A DNA stretch of 64,000 bases, taken from NCBI GenBank assembly GCA_039545275.1, contig BCHS01000010.1, forward strand, positions 124,001 through 188,000, written 5' to 3'. The stretch comes from Pseudomicrostroma phylloplanum. Its lineage: Eukaryota > Basidiomycota > Exobasidiomycetes > Microstromatales. This document shows positions 11,601 through 24,000 of this stretch, piece by piece. Within the stretch, counting starts at the first letter, position 1. Every line of letters begins with the position of its first letter. The translations under genes were made by a program, and so were the position numbers. The notes beneath the pieces were generated by a model. The model did no database searches and was not told where the DNA came from. It worked only from the letters and a program-made list of their open reading frames with translations.

Positions 11601-12104
11601 TGAATGAGGTAGAGGGGGGGAGAGTGAGCTGCGTATATGCGCCTGCGTCGATGGACTACTAGGATGACTACCGTACCGTACCGCCCTCTGTGCAGGAAGC
11701 TTTGGCCGGCCGAGGTGGGTCCCGGCGGACAGGGCGGGGCGTGCGTGATCTGTGCTCCACCGCGCAGTGCAGCCCGCGCGCGGTGTCTTGCCATTTTTCT
11801 CCTGGCGGCGGCGGCGTGGCCTGGCTGGCTGGGCGAAGAGTCCCGCTGCTGGTCCTGCGTGCGTCGCCCAGATTTGCCGCCGTGCCTCCTTCTTCGCCTT
11901 CTACCCAACCTCATCCTCCCGCCCCGCACCTTTCCTACGACTCACATTCGACTCTGAAAAGGTCGGCACGTCGTTTGAGAAAAGACCTTATCCATCTCCC
12001 TACCATCACCTGAAAAAAGGCAGCTCAAAAAGCTCCCTTATCTCCGCAAAGCCGGACTCTTTTTCTCCTCACACTAAACCCGCACCCCCCCTAATCTAGT
12101 CAAG
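11601..12104. promoter_or_regulatory. Divergent promoter region of NAA15 and eEF2
   Basis: About 500 bases between two genes of the translation apparatus. The eEF2-proximal part is pyrimidine- and A-tract-rich (AAAAGGCAGCTCAAAAAGC, then CTTTTTCTCC), as is common before highly expressed fungal genes. No TATA box stands out. The assignment is positional. Confidence 0.5.
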
Positions 12105-15099
12105 ATGTGAGTATATGCGCACCTTCGAATGCTGGTGAGATCGTCATCAGGCATTAGGCAAACGTCATGGCTGCTGCAGCACCAGCTTCAGTGGGCTGGT
12201 CAAGGTCAGCCGAGCCGATATTGAGGGAAGCAGGCCTTGGAAGGAGTACGGAGCTGGAATGGCTGGGAAGATAATCTTACGATCATGGACAGAGGTCACC
12301 TTCGATGCGTCCATACACACAAAAACAACTTTAATATACCCTGAGCCGACAAGACTCGTGGTCAGACTTCTTCCACGGGTCCATGGAGGCTGTGGTGGGC
12401 GAGAGGGATCAGGCTGTGCTCGGACATCAGCGCTGACGATACCGGTACTGACACATCTGGCTCCTTCTCCACTGCTGCATTGCTTTACTATAGGGTTCTT
12501 TTCACCGTTGACCAGATCCGTGAGCTCATGGACAAGTGTGAGTACTTTGCTGCAGCGTGTCAGGCCTCCCTTCAAAGAACACGTTGCTCACCTCTGCATC
12601 CTCTCTCTCCTCGCAGCGACCAACATCCGAAACATCTCGGTCATTGCTCACGTCGACCACGGAAAGTCCACCCTCACCGACTCGCTGGTCTCCAAGGCCG
12701 GTATCATCGCCTCCGCCAAGGCTGGTGACACACGTTTCATGGACACCCGTGATGACGAGAAGGAGCGTGGTATTACCATCAAGTCCACCGCCATCTCCAT
12801 GTACTTCCCCATGGCCAAGGACGAGCTGGAGGCCATCAAGGAGCCTGCTGACGGAAACGAGTTCTTGATCAACCTCATCGACTCGCCCGGTCACGTCGAC
12901 TTCTCCTCTGAGGTCACTGCCGCTCTCCGTGTCACCGACGGTGCTCTCGTCGTCGTCGACTGTATCGAGGGTGTCTGTGTCCAGACCGAGACCGTGCTGC
13001 GACAGGCCCTGACTGAGCGAATCAAGCCAGTCGTCTGTGTCAACAAGGTCGACCGAGCCCTCCTCGAGCTGCAAGTCGGCAAGGAGGACCTCTTCCAGAC
13101 CTTCTCCCGAACCATCGAGTCCGTCAACGTCGTCATTGCCACCTACGCTGACAAGGTCCTCGGTGACGTTCAGGTCTACCCCGACCAGGGAACCGTCGCT
13201 TTCGCTTCCGGTCTTCACGGCTGGGCTTTCACCCTGCGTCAGTTCGCCACCAGGTACGCCAAGAAGTTCGGTGTCGACAAGGCCAAGATGATGCAGAAGC
13301 TGTGGGGTGACAACTTCTTCAACCCCAAGACCAAGAAGTGGTCTACCAAGGCCACTGACGCTGACGGCAAGCCCCTCGAGCGTGCCTTCAACATCTTTGT
13401 TCTTGACCCCATCTACCGAATCTTCGACTCGATCATGAACTTCAAGAAGGAGGAGACCACTCAGCTCCTTGAGAAGCTCGAGGTCGTTCTGACCTCCGAC
13501 GAGAAGGACCTCGAGGGCAAGGCCCTCCTGAAGGTCGTTATGAGGAAGTTCCTGCCCGCTGGTGACGCTCTCCTGGAGATGATTGTCATCAACCTGCCCT
13601 CGCCCAAGACCGCCCAGCGATACCGTGTCGAGACCCTTTACGAGGGTCCCCTCGACGACGAGTCTGCCATCGGTATCCGAGACTGTGATCCCAACGGACC
13701 CCTCATGCTGTACGTCTCCAAGATGGTGCCCACCTCCGACAAGGGTCGATTCTACGCCTTCGGTCGTATCTTCTCCGGTACCGTCAGGTCTGGACCCAAG
13801 ATCCGCATCCAGGGACCCAGCTACACCCCCGGTAAGAAGGAGGACCTGTTCGTCAAGTCCATCCAGCGTACTGTCCTGATGATGGGTCGTTACATCGAGC
13901 CCATTGAGGACTGCCCTGCCGGTAACATCATCGGTCTGGTCGGTGTCGACCAGTTCCTGCTCAAGTCTGGTACCCTGACTTCTTCGGAGACTGCCCACAA
14001 CATGAAGGTCATGAAGTTCTCCGTCTCCCCCGTCGTGCAGGTCGCCGTTGAGGTCAAGAACGCCAACGATCTGCCCAAGCTGGTCGAGGGTCTCAAGCGT
14101 CTGTCGAAGTCTGACCCCTGTGTCCAGGCTTGGATCTCCGAGACTGGTGAGCACATTGTCGCCGGTGCCGGTGAGCTCCACTTGGAGATCATCTTGAAGG
14201 ACCTGGAGCAGGACCACGCCGGTATCCCCCTCAAGATCTCCGACCCCGTCGTCGGTTACCGTGAGACTGTTCAGGCCGAGTCTTCCATGACCGCCCTGTC
14301 GAAGTCGCAGAACAAGCACAACCGTCTCTACGTCACTGCCGCCCCTCTTGACGAGGAGCTGTCGAAGGCTATCGAGGGTGGCAAGGTCAACCCCCGAGAC
14401 GATGTCAAGCTGCGAGCTCGTCTCCTGGCTGACGAGTACGGATGGGACGTTACCGACGCCCGAAAGATCTGGTGCTTCGGTCCCGAGACCACCGGACCCA
14501 ACCTCCTGGTCGACACCACCAAGGGAGTTCAGTACCTCAACGAGATCAAGGACTCGTGTGTTGCCGCCTTCCAGTGGGCCACCAAGGAGGGACCCTGTGC
14601 TGAGGAGAACATGCGTGGTGTGCGATTCAACATCCTCGATGTTACCCTTCACACCGACGCTATCCACCGAGGTGGTGGACAGCTCATCCCCACTTGCCGA
14701 CGTGTGTGCTACGCCGCTGCCCTGCTCGCCACCCCCGGTCTGCAGGAGCCCGTGTACTCTGTCGAGATCCAGTGCCCCGAGGACGGACTGGGAGGTATCT
14801 ACTCGACGCTCAACAAGAGGCGTGGACACGTCTACTCTGAGGAGCAGCGTCCTGGTACCCCCATGTACACCGTCAAGGCCTACCTGCCCGTCAACGAGTC
14901 ATTCGGTTTCAATGCCGACCTGCGTCAACAGACTGGTGGACGTGCCTTCCCCCAGAGTGTGTTTGACCACTGGGCCCTGATGAACGGAGACGCCAGCGAA
15001 AAGGGCAGCAAGCTCAACGACCTGGTCGTTAGCATCCGAACCAGGAAGGGTCTCAAGCCCGACTCGCCACCTTACACAGAGTACTACGACAAGTTGTAG
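12105..15099 (+). CDS. EFT2: Translation elongation factor 2 (eEF2)
   Basis: Three exons: 12105-12106 (the first two bases of the start codon), 12494-12537 and 12617-15099. They encode 842 residues, the same length as yeast eEF2. The joins read [15 protein letters not shown] and then [19 protein letters not shown], matching the family. The GTPase motifs AHVDHGKST and [11 protein letters not shown] are present. The diphthamide loop contains DAIHRGGGQ, with the modified His expected near residue 699. eEF2 moves tRNAs and mRNA on the ribosome using GTP and is the target of diphthamide-directed ADP-ribosylating toxins. Codon use is strongly biased to C-ending codons, consistent with high expression. 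The start codon is interrupted by a 387-base intron, much longer than most others here. Confidence 0.97.
12107..12493 (+). other. Long first intron of eEF2 splitting the ATG
   Basis: A GTGAGT...CTATAG intron of 387 bases lies between AT and G of the start codon; most introns in this window are 74-153 bases. Such first introns in highly expressed genes can enhance expression or host small RNAs. I looked for C/D boxes and found no convincing pair. Its regulatory role is inferred only from position and size. Confidence 0.75.
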
Positions 15100-15483
15100 A
15101 TGGTTGGGTAAAGGAACAAATGGATCCAGGTCTCTTTTCTTCGTTTCTCTCCCTTCTCTTCCGCTTGCCTGTACCCCCACTCCCACTCTGTCTTTTGTTC
15201 GCTGAGCTACCATCACGACTTTGCTTCGTAACAATGACAAATTGACTCCATTATTGCTTCACGCTATCTGAGCTCGTGTGTGATTGACTCCAATAGGATG
15301 GACTCAGGTTGTTTGAGCAGGAGCTGACAAGGTAGCTCCCAAGCTGAGTGTGTGGCCCGGAACGGAAGCAGAGTCGCCTCGACCTCCACTGCAACTTTTT
15401 CCCCTCTTTCCGCCTAGCCGCTTGTGAGTGCGTCATGCGATTGGGATCTTCCTACTCATCGTACCAGCAAACGTACGTCGATC
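15100..15483. other. eEF2 3' region and GNL1 promoter
   Basis: A tandem-gene spacer of 384 bases. No AATAAA hexamer, repeat or coding signal is evident. It should contain both the eEF2 3' end and the GNL1 upstream region. Confidence 0.45.
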
Positions 15484-17928
15484 ATGGCAAAGAAGAAGAA
15501 GCAGACCGGGAGGCGCAACCAAGGGGACGAAGCTGGCGCCGACAAAGCTTCAGCCGCAAGTGCTCCCGCTGGTCCCTCTGCTCACCCCGTTGGCGGCGCT
15601 GCAAGCGCCAAGGTCCCCAATGGGGCCATGGCCAACAAGGCCCGCGCCCTCGAGTCTCGCTTTGCCAAGTTGAGCCCAACGGCGCTGGAGAACCTCTCCC
15701 TGATCGCAGCCTACACGCCTCTGGAGCGACCTGTGAGGCCCGAGCTGGCCATATTGACACCAGAACGGATCGATGCGACTAATTCGGCTTCAACCTCCAC
15801 GGCGGAGGGAGGCCCCAGAGGAGGGGGAGCCTTCCGCCTCCCAAAGAAGCCCCGCTGGCACCGTGACCTGAGCGCCAAAGCTGTGCAATCCAACGAGTCC
15901 TCCGTCTTCTCCTCCTGGCTCGAAGAGACCGACGCCGCAATGGACTCTCGCTTCTCCCTTGTCAAAGGTCTCCTCTCTTCTGGCGTTGCAGAGGTGAAGC
16001 ACCTCCCCCGGCCGAAAGCAGAGGAGTGTCTCCTGCCGAGCATGTTTGAGAGGAATGTAGAGGTGTATCGCCAGTTGTGGAGAGTGATGGAGCGCTCCCA
16101 CCTCCTTCTTGTGCTTCTTGATGCAAGATGCCCGCTTCTGCATCTCCCGCCGAGCTTGGTGGAGCACCTCAGGAAGTACGCTTCTGTCAAGACCATCTTG
16201 GTGCTCACGAAGAAGGATATTGTGGGAGAGGAGGTGGCGATGGCTTGGAAGAGCTGGCTGGAGGAGAGGTTCGGCTGGAGTGTGGTTGTTACGGAGGCGT
16301 ATAAGCGACAGGAGAAGAGAGAGGGACAAGGTGAGTGATAGCAATGGGAGCCGTGTGTCAGCACTGATGGTAGCCAAAGTCCGCAATGCTTACCTTACTC
16401 GACTCCCTCTCTGCTCGGCTCAGGCAAACGCACTCGTCTCACACCATTCCTCAGCGACGACTCCCAGTCCGCTATCTTTGCCGCTATCAAGAAGGCACAC
16501 AAATCCCTCATCACGCCTCCGGCAAAAGTAGCAGAGGACCCAGAGAGGTTAGCGTCATGGCAGCCGAGCTGCGCAGCGGACATCGATTGGGACGAGGTGC
16601 AGAGTGGGCGACACGTTGTGCGCAACGGAGGCGAGAGTGTTAGCGGTAGCGGTACCGGCCGGGAAGCGAGCGAGACTTCGTTGTGTATCGGACTCATTGG
16701 CCAACCGAATGTCGGCAAAAGCTCGCTGCTCAACGCGCTCATGGGCTCGAAGGTGGTGCATGCCTCGCGCACACCAGGTAAGACGAAGATCTTCCAGACC
16801 CACTATCTCGGAGGTTCTGGTGCCGCTCCCACAGCGGGCTCTGCATCCCATGTCGATCACACTGGTACCTCCGACAACGGCAGCACCAGCAGCGGCAGTG
16901 GCAAAGGTCGTGTCCTCCTCTGCGACTGCCCCGGTCTCGTCTTCCCCAGCAGTGCCGGCCAAGAGCTGCAAGTACTCGGCGCCATCCTCCCCATCTCCCA
17001 AGTGCAATCCACCGCCTCCATCCTCCGCTTCGCCGCTTCGCACATGCCCCTCGAGCGGGTGTTGGCGCTTGAGATGCCACCGGATGAATATGGTGATGCA
17101 GAGAGATTGGGGGAGGAGAGAAAGTGGACGGCGACGCTTATTCTTGAGGCGCTTTGTCGACGACATGGGTATAAGACTGCCAAGGCGGGGAGGTGGGACG
17201 TGAATCGGTGAGTGACCTCAGGGCCGAGAGTGACACATAGACATCGCTTCTTCTCTTACCACTGCTCAGCATCCTCTCGCAGCGCCGGAAACGCCCTCAT
17301 TCGCGCTCTCGCGGAAGGCCGTATCCGCTGGGCGTTCCGTCCACCACCTCTCAGCAGTCTTCAAAGCGATATCGACACCGAAGACCAGGCCGATGGATCA
17401 GCCTCAGCAGCAGCCTCAGACGACGGCGTCGGCATCTGGCTGCCCGGCTCGCTGAACGACCCAGCGAGCTCTTCCACGGGAGCTGCGCACGATGCCTCTT
17501 CTTCTCACTCGTACCTGGACGACGAGACGGATGAGGATGACGATGATGATGAGGGCGCTTCGGACGCTGCGCGGGAATCTGGAACGAACGGGCAGGGAGA
17601 AGATCTTGAGGGCGCTGCCCATCCACTACTCAGCAAGAAGAAGCGGGCACGTTCGAAGAGCCCTAAGAGGGTCACGTTCGCAGAGGAGAGTAGCGCAGCC
17701 GAAAGCGAAGAAGACTCGGAGGCAGATGCAGAGGAAGAGGGGGTAGGACAAGTCAAGCCGATTGGACGGGCTACTAGCTTGTTTGAGGCATTGGCCGTCG
17801 AGGGACAGGATGAAGACGAAGACGAAGACGAAGATGAGGATGATGAAGAGGAGGAAGCGGGAGAGGAGTCAGATCACAGTGAAGACTCAGGCTCAGACGA
17901 GGCGGATGCGAAGAACGCCGTAGAGTGA
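15484..17928 (+). CDS. GNL1: GNL1-like circularly permuted GTPase
   Basis: Three exons, 15484-16330, 16424-17207 and 17283-17928, give 758 residues. The order of GTPase motifs is permuted: G4-like TKKD near residue 241 comes before the G1 P-loop GQPNVGKSS near 377 and the G3 motif DCPG near 449. The G2-region signature SRTPGKTKIFQTHYL follows the P-loop, and the conserved GNL1 segments RHGYKTAKAGRWDVNR and AGNALIRALAEGRIRW span the last junction. The N-terminus is Lys-rich and the C-terminus is long and acidic. Relatives of this YlqF/YawG-type family act in ribosome subunit assembly and shuttle through the nucleolus. G4 is TKKD rather than the usual NKxD. LSG1 and NUG1 are less likely because of the C-terminal sequence. 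Confidence 0.9.
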
Positions 17929-18071
17929 GATACAACATGTGACATGGACAACTTCAATTCAGGCTCGATAGATGTACAAATTGGTAAACAGGTCGCTCTT
18001 CAACACGATGGGGACAACAGGACGGGTATGTGAGGAACGAACGGTGGAGCCTGCGGCAGGAGAGGGACAAG

Positions 18072-21000
18072 CTAAGCTCCTCCAGGCCAGCCGGCGTTGT
18101 GGCTGTGGCCCAAATTTGACTGATGGACGGATCTCCTCCCGAAGACACTGTGGTCCTGCTGCTGCTGTTGTTGTTGCTGTTGTTGCTGATGATGGAAGCT
18201 CTGATCCATATAGCGCTGCGTCTCTCCATGGCTCATTCCCCCAGCGCCAGCACTGCTACTTCCACTGTATCCACTCCCAGCAGCGCCCCCATCCCCGCTC
18301 TGTCTGAAAAAGTGCGGCACGGGCTGTCCGAGTCTCCTTCGACTAGTGAGGATCTCAGCTAGACGAGCATTGATCTCCTGGCCCATGACGTCCCTCTCGG
18401 GTCCGATGGGCTGGAGGAGCCACATACGCGAAGCCTTGCTCATCCCGGGAAGAGAGAGGGCGTCGATTGCCTGTAGCCAGAAGAAGGCTAGACGCTCGCT
18501 CTCCGTTGAGCCTTCGGGAGGCAGGGCTGTTGGGGAGATGGTCGAGATGGAGGCCGTTGGCTGGTTGTTGTTGCGCTGCGGCTGCTGTTGCTGCTGCAGG
18601 GTAGAGGCGTGGCCTTGACTGTCAATGGACAGCGTCGCAGAAGTCGGGGAGGAGCGATGTTGATTCTGGTTCGCAACCATGGTGAGGGCTGGAGGCACCA
18701 TGGTGCTTCTGTTGCGCTGCTGCACCGCTTGTTGAAGAGCGGGAGCAGGGTCTTGCTGTACGCGCTGTCTTGCTCGTTGGCTACCGCTAGCAGCATCGGC
18801 CCGCTCCATGGAGGCCTGCCCATTCAGCACGTGATTGACAGACATCGTCGAAGGCTTGGCGGCATGTTGCCCAGATCGACGGCCAGAAGGGCTGGCCTGG
18901 CTCTTCGAGGCGCCAGAAGAGGGTCGCCCAGCAGTACTCTTCTTGCTCTGGTTAAGCAATTGGTTGTAGAAGTAGTGGGCCGTCTCGCTCAGCCGTTCCG
19001 TGACGACGCTGATGGACAACATCTCGGCTCCCTCGAATGGCTGCGCACGAATACGAGGGGGGACATGCTCTGACTGCACGAGCGAAAAGGCATCGTGGAA
19101 GAGCGGGTGTATGCCTCCCAGGAAATTGAGCAATCGCAGTGAGAAGTACGCCATGTGCGTCTTTGTAAGCTGTGAGCGCTGCTCTGGGACAAGAAGAGAC
19201 TTTGGTAATCCTTGAGCCTGTCGCATCTTGACATCTGTCATGAAGTGCTCGGGGACGTCTTTGAACATCTTCTTCAACTCGGCAGGGGTGCGAGTGACTT
19301 CCATGAAGCCAGAAGCCTGCTGCTGCTCCAGGATCGACGGCTGTTGAGCCAGGGGAGGCTGACCAGGCTGCTGGAACCCTGCGATACCAGGTCTCTGAGG
19401 TGCAGCCGCGGGTTGCCGGGCAGGAATAGGTGCGGCAGGAGGACCCTGGGCTGCTGTGACCGGTGGAGCCTCGGGACGGACCTTCTTGGGTCGACCTCTC
19501 TTGCGTGCAGGAGAAGCAGTACCGTCCGGAGTCGCAGTCTGAACTTGCCCAGGAAGAGGAGGTCCAGCCGCCGTCGCCTGAGATGAGCTCCCGGCAGCAG
19601 CTCGACCACTACGATCGGCGACGGCTGCAGTCTTCTTGCGTTGGGTTGCCGACGACGAAGGAACGGCCCCGCTAGCCGTGGTCTGCATGGGCCTGACAGC
19701 ACTGCTTGAGGTAGTGGCAGGAGGGCGGCTGGGCCCCGCTCCCAAAGAGGGACCACCTTGCGACGCAACGTGCTGCCTGACCGAAGCCCCGAGCATGACA
19801 CCGACCCAGGCATTGTACACTTGGTTGATCGTGTCGGGCTGACCGGGGTAAGCAGCAACGCAGAGCGCCATAGCCTCGGCAGGATCTTTGATCACTGCAA
19901 GTCTAGTGTAGAGCGTCACTGGACCGGTGGGACCGTGCGTCTGGTTCGAGGTACCTTGACTCGTCGAGGGACCTGCACTTCCACTGGATGGCTCGCCATT
20001 TGCGGTCCTGTTCTCTTTGGCTTTCCGTGGCTGCTTTGGCGCTCGAGGTGGCTTGGGCAGCGATCTGCTAGTGGTGTCAAAGATGCTAAGAGCAGGTGCA
20101 GCAGGCGGAGCGGGAGGTTGTGCTGGTGGCGGGACCGTCGTGCTAGGGCCCGCGACGGGCAATGGCATGGGTCTGGGATACTTCCTTGGCCGACCTCGAG
20201 GGCGCTTCCCTGGTTGTTGCTGGTGTTGTTGTTGCTGCTGCTGCTGTTGAGCTTGCGCCCTCTCTACCTCGTCGATGGAAGTGGACCCATGATCGCTAGC
20301 AGAAGTCATCTCGGGTACACCAAGATCCATAGTCCAGTCGTTGTCGCCAGCATCGTCACCAAAGTCCATAGGCGCATCCGCCTGGCCTGCAGCCCCGGCC
20401 GAAGCACCAGGATCGTTGCGAGCGGCATCTTCGTCGAGCTCAGCATCGATATCCTCCGTCGAGGCTCCTCCAGCCAGTGCGATGAGCTTGGCTCTTCTCG
20501 CTCCACCTCTTCCGTACACGACCTCCTCAGCCTGGCCCGCGCCGGCTCCAGACTCATTTGCAGGATCTGCAGCCCTGGTCTTAGCTAGCAGAGCGGTCCA
20601 GAAGCCATCATCGGCCATGTCTGCCGTCGGATCAGCTTGCTCGTCTCGCTCCCAAACGCGAGCGAAAGACAGGAGATTGCCAGCGCCGGCCTCGCCACCT
20701 TGAGAAGCACTGGCAGATGCATCGTCCGCCTGCTCGGCTTCCTCTATGAGCGCCGTGATGTCTTGCTCGCTAAGGTCCACATCCTTCTCAGACTGGTCTA
20801 CTCCTCCTTCCTGGAAGAGCGCTCGAGCGCCAAATTGCAAGGCGTCCTGCAAGCTGCCCTCTCGACTCTCCTCGTCATCCATAGTGTGGATCACGTGGTC
20901 TAGAATAAGCTTCTTGCGAGCATTATTAACGATCTGCTCTTCTGCAGTTGACTTGGCGACTAGAGTGAATACGATGACCTTACGCGTTTGTCCGATACGG

Positions 21001-24000
21001 TGAGCTCGGGCTATGGCCTGCATATCCAGGTGAGGGTTGAAGTCACTATCCAGGATGATGACAGTGTCGGCCGAAGCCAGGTTGATGCCCACACCTCCGG
21101 CTCGGGTGCTGAGGAGGTAGCAGAAGTAGTCTGACCCTGGGGCATTAAAGGCTGAAATGCCTCGTTGGCGCTGACGATGACCAAAGCTGCCGTCGAGACG
21201 GAGATACTTGTACTTGCCTTCGTTCAACAGCAACGACTCGACGATGTCCAAGAAGATGACAAACTGCGAGAAGATGAGCACTCGTCGCCCCTTTGCCTTG
21301 AGTTGAGGCAGAAGCTTCTGCAAGACCTTGAGCTTGCAGCTCGCCTCCACCAGTCTCTCCGCTTCGAGTCTCCAGTCGTGTCCTTCATCTCCCTCAAAAG
21401 TCTCGAGAGAAGGGGCGATGAGGTATGGATGCTGACAGGCTTTGCGCACCTGCATGAGGATGTTCATCATGTTGCCAATCTTGTACTTGTGATCTCGCTT
21501 GGACAGACTGCGCACGTCAGTGAGTGCTTGTATGTCTTCGATCTTCTTCTCAAGCACATCCTTGTACACCCTCTTCTGCAGAGGTGTCAACGAGATGGGC
21601 ACAAGCACCTCTGAGCGCGGCGGAAGATCGACGACGTCCTTCTTGAGTCGACGGAGGAAGTATGGCTTCAGGAGTGGCTGGAGTTCGGCGATGAGCTCGG
21701 GCGTCAGCACTGCATACTTCTTGTGCAGGCCCTTGACGTCCTTCCACTCCGCATTGGGTTTGAGCCAATTGAGCAGATTGAAGAGCTCTCCGATATTGTT
21801 ATTGAGAGGCGTGCCTGTCATGATCAACCGATGCGCAGTCTCGAGGGCAGCCAGACGACGGTAGAGAAGAGTCCCACTTCCCGCCTTGAGATTGGTGCCT
21901 TCGTCTACAATCACAGCTTGCCATCGCTGGACACGTTTCAGAGGCGCGGGGTCGCTTCGAGCAACTGAGTCAGAGCAGATGACGACTTCGGCTCGGAGAT
22001 CCTGACGTCCTGGCATGCTCTCCAGGTGGAAAAGCTCGAACCGCTCGATGATGCCGCGTGACTCTCGACCTCCGTAATACGGGACCACCCTCAGATGGGG
22101 GCACCACTTCTCGAACTCGCGCACCCAGTTGGTCACGACGCTGTTCGGTACAACGACGAGGTAAGGTCCGAGGCCGTCGAACTGTTGATGCAGAGAGGCA
22201 ATGAAGGCTACGACTTGTACTGTCTTGCCAAGACCCATCTCGTCGGCCAAGATTCCAGGCTGGTGGTCGTGCCACCCATACCTTAGCCAGTTGAGTCCAT
22301 CGATCTGGAAGTCGAGCATCCGACCGCCGACGACGTAGTCTGGCTGCTCTGCGATGGACTGGAACTTAGCTTTCTTCCTCTGAGCCTCAAGGGCAACCAT
22401 CTGACGGCTGGACATGTGCTTGACGTAGACTTTCCTCGAGGACATGTATCGTTGGAAGGCGAGCACAAGCGAGAGCCACTCGTCCGAGTACTCGCTGGGG
22501 CTTGCGCCATGTTCCCATGTCGATTGCTCATACTCCAGATCGTCCCACTTCACGAGGATCTTGGCCGTAGGCATCAATGCTTCCATCTCCGTCTCTGCGA
22601 TGCTCTCGAGGAAGTACTCGTCGACTTGGCTGATATGAACATAGTCTGGACTAAGTTCCAGTCGGCTTTTCTCCTCAGCAATGTCGGCGCCATGACCCTC
22701 CTTTGTGATCTGACGGGGACGTCGGCGTAGCCTGCGTAATTCTGCCTTGGTCAGCGGCTTCAGGTCAGATGGTGCGATGGAATTGATGTGGAAGTAGACG
22801 TCAAGGATACGATCTGGCGTGACCCAAGTCTTTGGAATCCGAGCTTGTGCACCTGCTTCGGGCGCGGGAGGACCTCGAAGTACCTCGCCTGTCTCTCTGT
22901 GTGCAGTCAAAAGAAGTCGTTGGCGCTTGGATCTTCTTGGTGTGTTCGCTGTACGTTGAGAAGACTGCGACGGAGGCAGACCGACAGGAGGCAGGGGTGG
23001 AGTGACGAGACCAGGACCCTGCTCCGAAATTGGCTCCAGCTCTAGGCGAGTACCATGAGCAAGGAAGTATCGCAGCTGTCCTTCAGCAACCAGGCTGAGC
23101 CAATGATGAGGGACCCACTGAGTCTCTCGGAAGGACAGATTCTTGAACTTGACCAGATAGTCTCGCTTGAGATCGTCGCTGGGCTTGCGAAGGAGATGAT
23201 ACTGTGATCTTGGCTCAGACTCAGTGTCTGCCTGGGATCTCCAAGCCAAGATGACTTCGACATCACCCCATGCATCACAGTCGATACACTTCCAACCGGC
23301 TTTTTGTCTGGCCAAAGCAGCTTCATCGAGCTCATCCTCACCAGACAATTGCTGAAGACACTCGTAGTGTGCAGTGCGGAAGCAGCGCCTGCATCGGAAA
23401 CAGGGACTTTCACCTTTGTCATCATCTTCGTCTGGCACTGCAGGGGTGCAATCTTGTTCACAGACGTGGCAGCGCGAAATCGTCGTATAGCACCTTTCGC
23501 ATTCCACAGAGCTCAGATAGTCAGCAGGTGAGAATTGCAACCTGATCTTGGCTTTACCCGGGCGCGCGAATGCCTTGTGACGAGCTGCCTTCTCGACGTT
23601 GATAGTGTGCAACAACTCCCCGTTCCGGTCGTCACCTTGACAGCCAGTGTGCACGCTCTGAGAGCAAGAGGAGCAGACAAGCCAAGCGCCCTTTTCTCCG
23701 AGCAGTCTGCGCTTCTCGTCCAACTGAGCTTGTGCTGTACCCAGTGCATGCAGTTCTTCAAACTGGCCGACGTCGTAGTGTCCGGTTGAGCGTCGTCCTT
23801 TCAGCTCCTTGCGGGTGGGACGATATCTATCCATCTGCTTTGCCCGCTCGCGATCTAGACGGTTCTGCGTACGCTTCAAGCTGATGATCTGCATCCACGC
23901 TGGTCGTTCGCCACATCGACCACAGGTTTCCCAATGACGGTGGCGCACTGGCTGTTGTGCAGAATCTACAAGTGGACTCGCCGACGACTCGTCACTGTCA

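Noticed and set aside
12107..12493. Intron-hosted C/D snoRNA in eEF2
   Set aside because: CTGA-like D boxes occur, but I found no correctly placed RUGAUGA C box or terminal stem. A covariance search could still overturn this.
12526..14829. 767-codon open frame antisense to eEF2
   Set aside because: It mirrors the eEF2 coding strand. Strong C-ending codon bias removes antisense stops. The protein is a Leu/Asp/Gly/Val-rich repeat with no family resemblance.
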